The notes: a model not told the origin generated them from the sequence alone. A stretch of DNA of 16,925 bases from JAHHUH01 sp045123075 (GCA_045123075.1 JBGVIJ010000023.1:1-16925); one strand, 5' to 3'. Shown: positions 7,288 to 14,631, numbered from the stretch's first letter. Numbers and translations: made by a program.

Positions 7288-7294
7288 CTCCTTT
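7288..7294 (-). promoter_or_regulatory. Distant Shine-Dalgarno of glnA
   Basis: Minus-strand AAAGGAG, a strong 16S match, 24 bases from the glnA ATG. An in-frame TAA lies between the two and no ATG, GTG or TTG in the glnA frame follows it before 7263, so it cannot serve an upstream start of the same frame. No closer purine-rich site is seen. Confidence 0.6.
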
Positions 7295-7324
7295 CATTGC
7301 ACTAAACAGTATTGAAAAACAAAA

Positions 7325-7368
7325 AGACTTTTCCAAATATAGGCACTTGTCCCTTTTTGAAAAAGTCT
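7325..7368 (-). terminator. Terminator-like hairpin in the glnA leader (candidate attenuator)
   Basis: Minus-strand arms AGACTTTTTC (7359-7368) and GGAAAAGTCT (7325-7334) pair over 10 bp with one G-U, followed by T-rich sequence (7325-7315, interrupted by one G). It is downstream of the glnA promoter and 61 bp before the start codon, so it could end glnA transcripts early. It may also stop readthrough from holA, which ends 64 bp upstream of it. Confidence 0.65.
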
Positions 7369-7383
7369 CCATTGACTGAGGAT

Positions 7384-7412
7384 ATTATACTAATTTTTTA
7401 TATGGTTGTCCA
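7384..7412 (-). promoter_or_regulatory. Sigma-70-type promoter of glnA
   Basis: Minus-strand -35 TGGACA (7407-7412), 17-bp spacer, -10 TATAAT (7384-7389): five and six matches to consensus. It starts 20 bp after the holA stop and would give a leader of about 115 bases before glnA. Confidence 0.8.
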
Positions 7413-7431
7413 GCACTTTCAGCAGGAAATC

Positions 7432-8466
7432 TTACGCTGTCAAAAGCTTTACTAAGATTTCTTCCAAGCGTTCAAACTGTCTGCCACCTAGGCGAATATC
7501 TATGTTCATTTGCGCCAATTCGTTCAAGGCCGTTTGCAAGCTCAGTAAAGAAAATCTTCTGCACGCAGGGAAGTTTTTCTTCACCACGTAGGGGTTCATA
7601 TCAGTTTCTGCAGCAATTCTTGTTTCACCGTAACCAGCTTCCGCCATTTCCTTAATACGTAATAAATTACGGATGTTACTCATTACAAAACCGCAAGTGA
7701 GCATAATGTTTTCACCCTTCTTGCGTTTATCCGCCAAAAGCTCTAACACTTGCAAAAGATTACGGTTGGTAATGGCATTATTCAAAGCAAAGCTGCTAAC
7801 TTCCGGCAAAGTGGAGAAAGTGGTTTCCACGTCTTCTTTAGTCCAACGCTTACGTTCTCCTGCATATATAGCAAGCTTTTCAATCTCTTGCTTTAACAGT
7901 TGCAAAGGTACACTCTCTACTGTAGCAAGGTATTCCATAATTACAGCAATAGCTTCACCTTCGAAAGTACCGCCCAATTCTTGGGCTTGTTCTTTCAACC
8001 ACGGAGCTAAATCTCTAGGCTTAAGGCTTTCACATTCACACACCACTGCCTTATTAGCCAAATCTTTATAGAGCTTGGTGCTTTTCTTAAGCTCCATTGC
8101 ACTCAAAACCACAGTGCAATATTCAGGAACATCGGACAAAATATCCAAAAGCTTCTTTATTTGTTGCTTCTTGGCATCACTGTCCTGCTTGCCACCCCAC
8201 AGCTTATCGTCTCGCAAAATCACCAAAGACTTTCCGCAGAAAAAGGGATAGCTATTAATGACGCCTTCAAGTTCATTCAGATTGGTGTCTTTATCAAAAA
8301 CGGTAACCTCGCGGTCAGCAGCATCTACTCCTGCGAAAACGTATTCCGGGATAGCAACGAGCAGTTGGCTACGGTAGTAGGCTTCGCTACCCAAGATGAT
8401 AAACAGGTTGGGCAACGGCTCTGCTTTATGTAATTTTTTCAGTAAGTCATTAGGTTTGAGAATCAT
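7432..8466 (-). CDS. holA: DNA polymerase III delta subunit
   Basis: 344-residue clamp-loader subunit that opens the beta sliding clamp; within the usual 330-350 range for Firmicute HolA (YqeN type). The N-terminal segment LFIILGSEAYYRSQLL (21-36) is the degenerate nucleotide-binding fold start; SLVILRDDKLW, VVLSAMELKKSTKLYK and CESLKPRDLAPWLKEQA are family landmarks, and the C-terminal helical collar ends in LNELAQMNIDIRLGGRQFERLEEILVKLL. The ATG at 8466 has AAAGGTG about six bases upstream. It starts 11 bp after the antitoxin stop, so it is probably on the same transcript as comEA-comEC and the toxin-antitoxin genes. holA downstream of comEC is common in Firmicutes. The glnA promoter follows after its stop. 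Confidence 0.95.
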   Translation of the reverse strand: MILKPNDLLKKLHKAEPLPNLFIILGSEAYYRSQLLVAIPEYVFAGVDAADREVTVFDKDTNLNELEGVINSYPFFCGKSLVILRDDKLWGGKQDSDAKKQQIKKLLDILSDVPEYCTVVLSAMELKKSTKLYKDLANKAVVCECESLKPRDLAPWLKEQAQELGGTFEGEAIAVIMEYLATVESVPLQLLKQEIEKLAIYAGERKRWTKEDVETTFSTLPEVSSFALNNAITNRNLLQVLELLADKRKKGENIMLTCGFVMSNIRNLLRIKEMAEAGYGETRIAAETDMNPYVVKKNFPACRRFSLLSLQTALNELAQMNIDIRLGGRQFERLEEILVKLLTA

Positions 8467-8477
8467 TTTAACACCTT

Positions 8478-8744
8478 TTAATCATCAATAGCTACTACCG
8501 CTAATTTTTTACCTAAAGGAGCTAACACTTTTAAGATAGTATCTACTTTAGGAATGGAAGTTCCTTTTTCCATGCGAGCAATTACAGGTTGCTTTACACC
8601 ACTTAATTCTTCTAACTGCTTTTGAGTAATGCCTTTTTCTTGGCGAGCCTTAATAAGTTCTCCAATCAATGCAACACGTAAATCACTTTCTGCAATTTCT
8701 TCTGGAGTAAATAACTCTTTTCTAACCTCTTGCCATTCACGCAT
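8478..8744 (-). CDS. HigA-like XRE antitoxin
   Basis: 88-residue helix-turn-helix protein of the XRE/Cro type, the likely antitoxin of the gene before it. The HTH spans about 27-66, with ITQKQLEELSGVKQPVIARME (39-59) covering the two core helices. Such antitoxins neutralise the toxin and repress the shared promoter. A GTG at 8753 would add three residues, but it overlaps the AAAGGAG (8753-8759); the ATG at 8744 is eight bases from that site and overlaps the toxin stop by 8 bp, so I use the ATG. The toxin-first order is typical of higBA rather than relBE. It ends 11 bp before holA. A palindrome over the pair's promoter is a plausible binding site. Confidence 0.88.
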   Translation of the reverse strand: MREWQEVRKELFTPEEIAESDLRVALIGELIKARQEKGITQKQLEELSGVKQPVIARMEKGTSIPKVDTILKVLAPLGKKLAVVAIDD

Positions 8745-9099
8745 TACTTTCACTCCTTTGTTTGAAATATCCTAACTCTCTTTTAGCTTGTTCTATTTCT
8801 CTTCTTGGTGTCTTCTGAGTTTGCTTCATAAAATGGTGCAATAAGATAAATCCATCACCAGTCCACGCGGCAAATAATATTCTATCTCGCAAAGGACGTA
8901 GTTCCCAAATTTCGTCTTCAAGATGTTTTATATAAGGTTCTCCAATCCCAGTTCCAAACTCAGCTAATGCTTGAATATAATCATTGCACTTATTAAGTTT
9001 AATTCTACTATCCTTATCATTGCGTTTACTTAACAGCTTTAAATAATCATAGACTGGTTCTTTTCCACGTCCATCTTGATAAAAGAATATCTTATACAA
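8737..9099 (-). CDS. RelE/HigB-like (Gp49 family) toxin
   Basis: 120-residue protein resembling the phage Gp49-like/HigB branch of RelE toxins, which cut mRNA on the ribosome. The diagnostic C-terminal half is HLEDEIWELRPLRDRILFAAWTGDGFILLHHFMKQTQKTP (59-98, quoted in part from beginning and end: HLEDEIWELRPLRDR and LLHHFMKQTQKTP), where IWELRP and RILFAAW are the conserved strands and R68, R71 and K92 are basic residues of the kind used for catalysis. The start is TTG at 9099, chosen because GAGGAGG lies seven bases upstream and no ATG is available near. It overlaps the antitoxin by 8 bp. The pair sits between comEC and holA. Toxicity is inferred from family and context. Confidence 0.85.
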   Translation of the reverse strand: MYKIFFYQDGRGKEPVYDYLKLLSKRNDKDSRIKLNKCNDYIQALAEFGTGIGEPYIKHLEDEIWELRPLRDRILFAAWTGDGFILLHHFMKQTQKTPRREIEQAKRELGYFKQRSESNA

Positions 9100-9114
9100 A
9101 GCTTATCCTCCTCA

Positions 9115-9143
9115 ATTATAACTTACTAGTTATTAAAAAGCAA
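9115..9143 (-). promoter_or_regulatory. Candidate promoter of the toxin-antitoxin pair
   Basis: Minus-strand -10 TATAAT (9115-9120), 17-bp spacer, weak -35 TTGCTT (9138-9143). The -35 is inside the last codons of comEC and the -10 is 16 bp upstream of the toxin start codon, just before its Shine-Dalgarno, so the leader would be very short. Confidence 0.5.
9118..9133. promoter_or_regulatory. Palindrome over the toxin-antitoxin promoter, candidate operator
   Basis: Perfect inverted repeat ATAACT-4-AGTTAT overlapping the -10 element and the comEC stop codon. Position and symmetry fit autoregulation by an XRE antitoxin; binding is inference. Confidence 0.5.
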
Positions 9144-11415
9144 TTCTTTGAAACTTGTTATCAACATAACCAAAACATTCCATCCCATTTTCATCAAACA
9201 CAAGCTTAATTGCCCCCAACTCATCCGTTCTCAAAATAGTACTCCCAACACTCGCCAATCTCTGCAAAGTTTCTGCATGTGGATGTCCGTAACTATTCCC
9301 TACTCCTACAGAAATAACTGCTACTTTGGGGCGCACCTGCTCTAAAAACTTCAAACTACTGCTATGCTTAGAGCCATGATGAGCAACTTTTAGAACATCG
9401 TATTGATCTAAATGCTTTAATAAATTTTCTCGCGAAACGTTAGTGTCACCTGTAAATAATAAGCTATGATTACCATATTTCATCGAAGCAACCGTGCTTA
9501 CTTCATTGACATCCACAATTTCTAAAACAGTTCCACCAAATTCGTACTTCCTCCCCACGCTCGCACGCTCTACAAACGTAAACTTCTCATTACGCAATAA
9601 TGCAGCTTCTACCTCACTCGAAGTATCTGCACTTGGCAAAATAATACTTTCAATCTGTATATTGCGTGCCAAAGCTTCTACTCCGCCCGCATGGTCGTAA
9701 TCATAATGACTTAAAAGCAACGCATCAACCTTACTTTCACCCAAACTACGTAAGAAAGGCACAAGCACTCTACTTCCTGTATCGTAATTTTTCAAACCAC
9801 CCGTATCAATGACGATAACCTTACGTTCAGGTGTATGTATCACAGCACAATCACCTTGTCCTACATCTAGAAAGTAAGCTGTAAATGGAATAGGAGCAAA
9901 GTGTTTCCACAACACCGTTCCAAAAAGTAAAGCACCTACTACACCCAGAAAAAGCTTGCGTTCCCTATTATGTACGAACTGCACACAAGGCAAATCCGCC
10001 CAGATTGCTAACGCAAAATAATAAAATACTGTACAAAATAAAGGCAAGCTTCCGACAACAACCGTACTGAATGGCAGGCTTGCCAATAATTTTGCTTGCA
10101 CTAAAACTTGCTCCACTAACCACGCCGCTAAAATAATTAGCGTTTCGCTACAAGGAAAGAAAAAATCAAAAGTAACACCAATCATCGTCAAGATGGTTGC
10201 TAGTTCCAAAACAGGCATCAATAAAATATTACTCACTAATGAAATCAACGGTAGCTGATGAAAATAAGTAACTAAAAACGGTAGCACTGCTAACTGCGCT
10301 GCCATAGTTACTGCTATTGCCTCTCCTAAGATTGCAGGCAAATAATGACAGCAGTAACCTTTAAGTTTAGGATAAAGCCAAATCAAACCAGCAACCGCCC
10401 CGAAGGACAGTTGAAAACCCACATCAAGAAGCCACGCAGGAGTGAAGCACAATAAAACTATTCCATTTAAGCACAATAAATTCCCACGTGCCGCCCCGCT
10501 CCCACCAAAGAGAAGAATAACGCTCATACACAACGCTCGCACTATAGGTGGTTTTAATCCGCACAAAAGAGCATAAGCACAAAGTAAAGCAAACACTACA
10601 ACCTTACGCACTTTAACAGGAAAAGGTCGTAACACCAAAAGTAAGAAGCCTGCCAATAAAGCAAAGTGTGTCCCCGAAACTGAAAGCAAGTGTGCTAAAC
10701 CATTGGCTGCAAAAACTTCTCGCATCTCATCACTTAAACCAACACTTCCACCTAAAAGCATCCCACAAAGCAACGCTCCACTTTCACCAGAGGCAACTTC
10801 TAGTATTCGCTCACGCAAACACAAATTGAAAACTGCAAGTTCGTCTAACAAACTTCCTTCTTCACTTACTACTTCCACCTTCGCCTTACGCAGACGACCA
10901 CCTAAGCCTTGCAAGTAATGCCAACGCTCGCCATCAAAGCCACCAGGATTGCGCAATGCATTTAAAGAAAGCAGTTCCCCACTGCACCACACCTTCCCCA
11001 TTTGTGGAATGTCTTTTTCTTTAGTGAACACTCGCAGATTTTGAGAGTAGTTGAATCCTTCCGTCTGCTCACATCTTAAAACGAAGGATGTCCCATACGG
11101 ATAACGCTTCACGCTTTCTGGAACAATGCTTCCATAAGAAAGCACCTGCTGCTGAAAATAAGGTTGTAGTTCTTTTGCTGGATTAGGCAATGCGTTACTC
11201 CCCGCCCACGCTCCAACTAAAAAGAATATCGTACAAAAGCTTACGCCCCAAAACTTGCGTAACCTTTTTAACCGCAAGCTCACCAATAAAACAAGAATCA
11301 CCCACAGCAGAAAAACATTGTAATCTTCTAGCTTCCACCATTCTAAACTACCATAGCATCCTAAAATGAAAAGTAGCGAGCCAACATAAATATAGTTAAT
11401 TCTTTCGGCGTTCAT
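9133..11415 (-). CDS. comEC: ComEC/Rec2 competence DNA channel
   Basis: 760-residue polytopic membrane protein that carries single-stranded DNA across the cytoplasmic membrane in natural transformation. Three parts are visible: N-terminal hydrophobic segments and a DUF4131/OB-like extracellular region (about 1-185), the Competence domain with many membrane helices (about 205-480, including HLLSVSGTHFALL at 242-254), and a C-terminal metallo-beta-lactamase domain (about 510-740). The latter keeps FLDVGQGD (515-522), LSHYDYDHAGG (568-578), FTGD (654-657) and AHHGSKHS (678-685), the metal-site motifs that suggest nuclease activity. The ATG overlaps the comEA stop as ATGA, indicating coupling. 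Full length and intact motifs suggest a working gene. The toxin-antitoxin promoter begins within its last codons. Confidence 0.96.
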   Translation of the reverse strand: MNAERINYIYVGSLLFILGCYGSLEWWKLEDYNVFLLWVILVLLVSLRLKRLRKFWGVSFCTIFFLVGAWAGSNALPNPAKELQPYFQQQVLSYGSIVPESVKRYPYGTSFVLRCEQTEGFNYSQNLRVFTKEKDIPQMGKVWCSGELLSLNALRNPGGFDGERWHYLQGLGGRLRKAKVEVVSEEGSLLDELAVFNLCLRERILEVASGESGALLCGMLLGGSVGLSDEMREVFAANGLAHLLSVSGTHFALLAGFLLLVLRPFPVKVRKVVVFALLCAYALLCGLKPPIVRALCMSVILLFGGSGAARGNLLCLNGIVLLCFTPAWLLDVGFQLSFGAVAGLIWLYPKLKGYCCHYLPAILGEAIAVTMAAQLAVLPFLVTYFHQLPLISLVSNILLMPVLELATILTMIGVTFDFFFPCSETLIILAAWLVEQVLVQAKLLASLPFSTVVVGSLPLFCTVFYYFALAIWADLPCVQFVHNRERKLFLGVVGALLFGTVLWKHFAPIPFTAYFLDVGQGDCAVIHTPERKVIVIDTGGLKNYDTGSRVLVPFLRSLGESKVDALLLSHYDYDHAGGVEALARNIQIESIILPSADTSSEVEAALLRNEKFTFVERASVGRKYEFGGTVLEIVDVNEVSTVASMKYGNHSLLFTGDTNVSRENLLKHLDQYDVLKVAHHGSKHSSSLKFLEQVRPKVAVISVGVGNSYGHPHAETLQRLASVGSTILRTDELGAIKLVFDENGMECFGYVDNKFQRIAF

Positions 11416-11879
11416 TCTACGGTAATCAACTCCTTGAATTTATCAAACTTTTTCTTACCGATACCTTTCACTTGCATAATATCCTCTATCTTCGTAAACG
11501 GTTGCGAATTGCGATATTCCACAATCCTTTTTGCGATGGCAGGACCTATTCCCGGTAAGGCGTCAAGTTCTTTTTCACTGGCAGTGCTGATGTTTATAGG
11601 CAACGTAATCTTTTTACTTGCGTTATTAGTTTTTTCATCAATACTTTTGAATTCAGAAAGCTTCTCTTGAAAATTGGAAACGCTTTTATTTTTTGAAATA
11701 CTCACTTGTAGATTGGAAGTTTTTCTTTCAAATTCGAGAATATGTTGTTCTACAATCGCAGGTTGTGGAATTTGGATTGGCTCATCCGCTTTTGTAAAAC
11801 ACTCAACACCAATACTGGTCAGTACGCAACCAATAAGCAGAGTACATAACAAAAACAACTTCTGTTGGTAATTATTCAT
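11412..11879 (-). CDS. comEA: ComEA-like helix-hairpin-helix DNA-binding protein
   Basis: 155-residue membrane-anchored DNA receptor of the transformation machinery. An N-terminal membrane segment (about 8-25), a charged linker (about 30-90), then paired helix-hairpin-helix motifs: NISTASEKELDALPGIGPAI (96-115) and IMQVKGIGKKKFDKFKELI (134-152). ISTASEKELDALPGIG is the typical ComEA signature. No SLBB domain is recognised in the linker, which makes it shorter than B. subtilis ComEA. A frame extending up to an ATG at 11921 would begin inside the leuS terminator hairpin; the ATG at 11879 with GGGGGA seven bases upstream is the better start. It overlaps comEC by 4 bp (ATGA). Only 24 bp separate its start from the terminator hairpin, so its promoter is unclear. 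Confidence 0.92.
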   Translation of the reverse strand: MNNYQQKLFLLCTLLIGCVLTSIGVECFTKADEPIQIPQPAIVEQHILEFERKTSNLQVSISKNKSVSNFQEKLSEFKSIDEKTNNASKKITLPINISTASEKELDALPGIGPAIAKRIVEYRNSQPFTKIEDIMQVKGIGKKKFDKFKELITVE

Positions 11880-11890
11880 AAAAAATCCCC

Positions 11891-11943
11891 CAAAAACAGA
11901 AAAAGCTGTATGGAACAACAATCCTTAGTTATTCCATACAGCT
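11891..11943 (-). terminator. Rho-independent terminator of leuS
   Basis: Perfect 12-bp inverted repeat AGCTGTATGGAA / TTCCATACAGCT (11904-11915 and 11932-11943) with a 16-base loop, followed on the minus strand by T5-CTG-T5 (to about 11892). It begins 53 bp after the leuS stop. Confidence 0.9.
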
Positions 11944-11996
11944 CTGAATAATTCAGGTACAAAAAGTACAGCTCAATTATTTAATTTTAAAGTTTC

Positions 11997-14486
11997 TTAT
12001 TTTGCTACAATGTTTACCAAACGACCGGGAACGCAAATTACTTTGCGAACGGTAGCACCACCGATGTTTGCTTGTACATTAGCATCAGCAAGAGCGATTT
12101 TTTCCAGTTCAGCAGCGTCTGCTTCTGCAGGAACTACCAAACGACCACGAACTTTACCATTTACTTGGAGAACGATTTCTACGTTATCTACTTTCAATGC
12201 AGCTTCGTCATGTTCAGGCCATTTTTGTGCGTGTACGCTTTCGCCATTTGCGAATGCAGTTTGCCACAATTCTTCGGTCATATGAGGAACGAAGGGTGCA
12301 AGCATACGAACCAGTGCGGAGGTTGCTTCATAAACCAAACCAGCGTTAGGTTCTTGAGCAGCTTCTTTGTAGCTATACAATGCATTTACCAATTCCATCA
12401 AAGAAGAAATTGCAGTGTTGAAGTTGAAGCGGGTGTCAATGTCAACAGTAACTTTTTTGATAGTGTTGTGCAAAGCACGACGCAAATCTTTATCAACTTC
12501 GTTAAGAGCGGTTACGTCATATTCAGTAACTTTTTGCTCGATTTGAGGCATGTAGTTGTAAATGATACGCCATACACGGTTCAAGAAGCGGAAGGAACCT
12601 TCAACACCTTGGTCGCTCCAGTCAAGTTCTCTTTCAGGCGGAGCAGCAAAGAGAATAAAGAGACGTGCAGTATCTGCGCCGTATTTTTCCAAAATTTCTT
12701 CCGGAGAAACTACATTGCCAAGAGATTTACTCATTTTAGCACCGTCTTTAATTACCATACCTTGGGTCAACAAGTTGGAGAACGGTTCATCGTAATCAAC
12801 CAAGCCAGCATCACGCAATACTTTCAAGAAGAAGCGAGAATAGAGCAAGTGGAGGATTGCGTGTTCGATACCGCCGATGTATTGGTCAACAGGACCCCAA
12901 TAGTTATTAACTTCTTTAGCAAACGGCAATTTGTCGTTTTTCGGGTCGGTATAACGCAGGTAGTACCAAGAGGAGCACAAGAAGGTGTCCATGGTATCGG
13001 TTTCACGAGTTGCAGGGCCACCGCATTTGGGGCAAGTGCAATTCAAGAAAGCTTCAGAAGTAGCAAGCGGAGATTTAGCGCCTGCATCGAATTTAACATC
13101 TTCCGGCAAACGAACAGGGAGTTCTTCTTCAGGAACAAGAACTTCGCCGCAAGTCGGGCAGTAAACAACAGGAATCGGAGCGCCCCAATAACGTTGACGG
13201 CTAATCAACCAGTCACGCAGACGATAGTTTACACGACGTTTACCGAAGCCTTCAGCTTCAGCTTTGTCCATGATTGCAGCCATTGCAGCGTGCATTTCCA
13301 TACCGTCAAATTCACCGGAGTTAACCAATTCGCCTTCTTTTTCTTCGTAAGCGCAGGTCATTTCTTCCAGTTTCAGGTTTACGCCTTTAGGTTGAACAAC
13401 AACGATTTTGTCGATGCCATATTTTTCTGCAAACATCCAGTCACGTTGGTCACCGGTCGGTACACCCATAACTGCGCCAGTACCATAATCGTACAGAACG
13501 TAGTTGGTTACCCAAATTTCAACGGTTTTACCAGTGTACGGGTTAATGCAATGTACGCCAGTGAAGATACCTTCTTTTTCAGATTCACTGGAAGTACGTT
13601 CAATATCAGATTGGTTGCGAACTTTTTCGCAGAATGCTTTGATTTCTTCAGCTTTGGGATTATTTTCGCAGATTTTTTCAATCAACGGATGTTCAGCAGC
13701 CAAAGCCATGAAGGTTACGCCGTAGGAAGTATCCGGGCGAGTGGTGTAAACTGCAACTTTATCGTTGAGCGCAGGAATAGCGAAGTCCATTTCCAAACCT
13801 TCACTGCGACCAATCCAGTTACGTTGCATAGTTTTAACGCGTTCCGGCCAGCCTTCGAGCAAGTCCAAATCTTTCAGCAGTTCATCAGCATAGTCAGTGA
13901 TTTTGAAGAACCATTGTTCCAAATCTTTCTTTTCAACTACGCTGTCGCAACGCCAGCATTTGCCATCGATAACTTGTTCGTTAGCAAGTACGGTATTACA
14001 TTTGTTACACCAGTTAACTGCAGATTTTTTCTTGGTAGCCAAGCCACGTTTATAGAACAATTGGAAGAACCATTGAGTCCATTTATAGTAATCTTCTTTG
14101 CAGGTTGCAACTTCACGATCCCAGTCATAAGCCAAGCCCAAAGCTTTCAATTGACGAGTCATGTTAGCAATATTTTCAAGAGTCCAGTTTTTCGGAGCAA
14201 CGCCATGTTTGATAGCTGCATTTTCTGCAGGCATACCAAAGGAGTCCCAACCCATGGGATGTAATACGTTAAAACCTTTCATGGTGCGGAAACGGGAAAG
14301 TACGTCACCAATAGAATAGTTACGTACGTGACCCATGTGCAAATTACCGGAAGGATACGGGAACATTTCCAGTACATAAGACTTGGGTTTGTTTTCATCC
14401 ATTTCTACTTTGAAGGATTTGTTTTCGTCCCAATATTTTTGCCATTTTTCCTCAATGGCATGGGGAGCATATTTTTCTTCCAACAT
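11997..14486 (-). CDS. leuS: Leucyl-tRNA synthetase
   Basis: 829-residue class Ia synthetase charging tRNA-Leu; normal bacterial length. The HIGH-type motif is PYPSGNLHMGHVRNY (43-57) and the KMSKS loop is at 584-588. Cys pairs C160/C163 with C177/C180, and C443/C446 with C483/C485/C488, fit zinc-binding modules. The CP1 editing domain keeps TTRPDT (248-253) and ends with YGTGAVMGVPTGDQRD (334-349), where G345 replaces the His usual before the conserved Asp (D346). The C-terminal anticodon-binding domain and the LQVNGKVRGRLVVPA tail segment are intact. The ATG at 14486 has AGAGG eight bases upstream. It has its own strong promoter, no T-box in its leader, and a strong terminator before comEA. 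Confidence 0.98.
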   Translation of the reverse strand: MLEEKYAPHAIEEKWQKYWDENKSFKVEMDENKPKSYVLEMFPYPSGNLHMGHVRNYSIGDVLSRFRTMKGFNVLHPMGWDSFGMPAENAAIKHGVAPKNWTLENIANMTRQLKALGLAYDWDREVATCKEDYYKWTQWFFQLFYKRGLATKKKSAVNWCNKCNTVLANEQVIDGKCWRCDSVVEKKDLEQWFFKITDYADELLKDLDLLEGWPERVKTMQRNWIGRSEGLEMDFAIPALNDKVAVYTTRPDTSYGVTFMALAAEHPLIEKICENNPKAEEIKAFCEKVRNQSDIERTSSESEKEGIFTGVHCINPYTGKTVEIWVTNYVLYDYGTGAVMGVPTGDQRDWMFAEKYGIDKIVVVQPKGVNLKLEEMTCAYEEKEGELVNSGEFDGMEMHAAMAAIMDKAEAEGFGKRRVNYRLRDWLISRQRYWGAPIPVVYCPTCGEVLVPEEELPVRLPEDVKFDAGAKSPLATSEAFLNCTCPKCGGPATRETDTMDTFLCSSWYYLRYTDPKNDKLPFAKEVNNYWGPVDQYIGGIEHAILHLLYSRFFLKVLRDAGLVDYDEPFSNLLTQGMVIKDGAKMSKSLGNVVSPEEILEKYGADTARLFILFAAPPERELDWSDQGVEGSFRFLNRVWRIIYNYMPQIEQKVTEYDVTALNEVDKDLRRALHNTIKKVTVDIDTRFNFNTAISSLMELVNALYSYKEAAQEPNAGLVYEATSALVRMLAPFVPHMTEELWQTAFANGESVHAQKWPEHDEAALKVDNVEIVLQVNGKVRGRLVVPAEADAAELEKIALADANVQANIGGATVRKVICVPGRLVNIVAK

Positions 14487-14536
14487 CTCTATAACCTCTA
14501 CTTCTATATAAATTTTAAGATAAAACTATCTCAAAT

Positions 14537-14565
14537 ATTATAAACCTACGATACGAAAAAGTCAA
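14537..14565 (-). promoter_or_regulatory. Sigma-70-type promoter of leuS
   Basis: Minus-strand -35 TTGACT (14560-14565), 17-bp spacer, -10 TATAAT (14537-14542), the best consensus match in the window. It is 50 bp upstream of the leuS start and diverges from the aminotransferase promoter. Confidence 0.85.
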
Positions 14566-14631
14566 TTAAACGGGAATTTATAGTAAAAACTTTACACTTT
14601 TAGATATTTATTTTGTCGATATTAAAAAAAT

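Noticed and set aside
7325..7368. ANTAR-type dual hexaloop hairpins in the glnA leader.
   Set aside because: I looked for two short stems with six-base loops carrying A at position 1 and G at position 4 and could not identify a pair; the leader hairpin is therefore described only as terminator-like.
11880..11921. A longer comEA start at 11921.
   Set aside because: It would begin in the loop of the leuS terminator and has no Shine-Dalgarno; the ATG at 11879 has a good one and a normal membrane-anchor N-terminus.
12072..14264. A 730-codon open frame on the plus strand opposite leuS.
   Set aside because: It is entirely antisense to a clear leucyl-tRNA synthetase, its translation is rich in Phe, Asn and Cys with no recognisable domain, and no Shine-Dalgarno or promoter fits. 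Codon bias of leuS explains the lack of stops.
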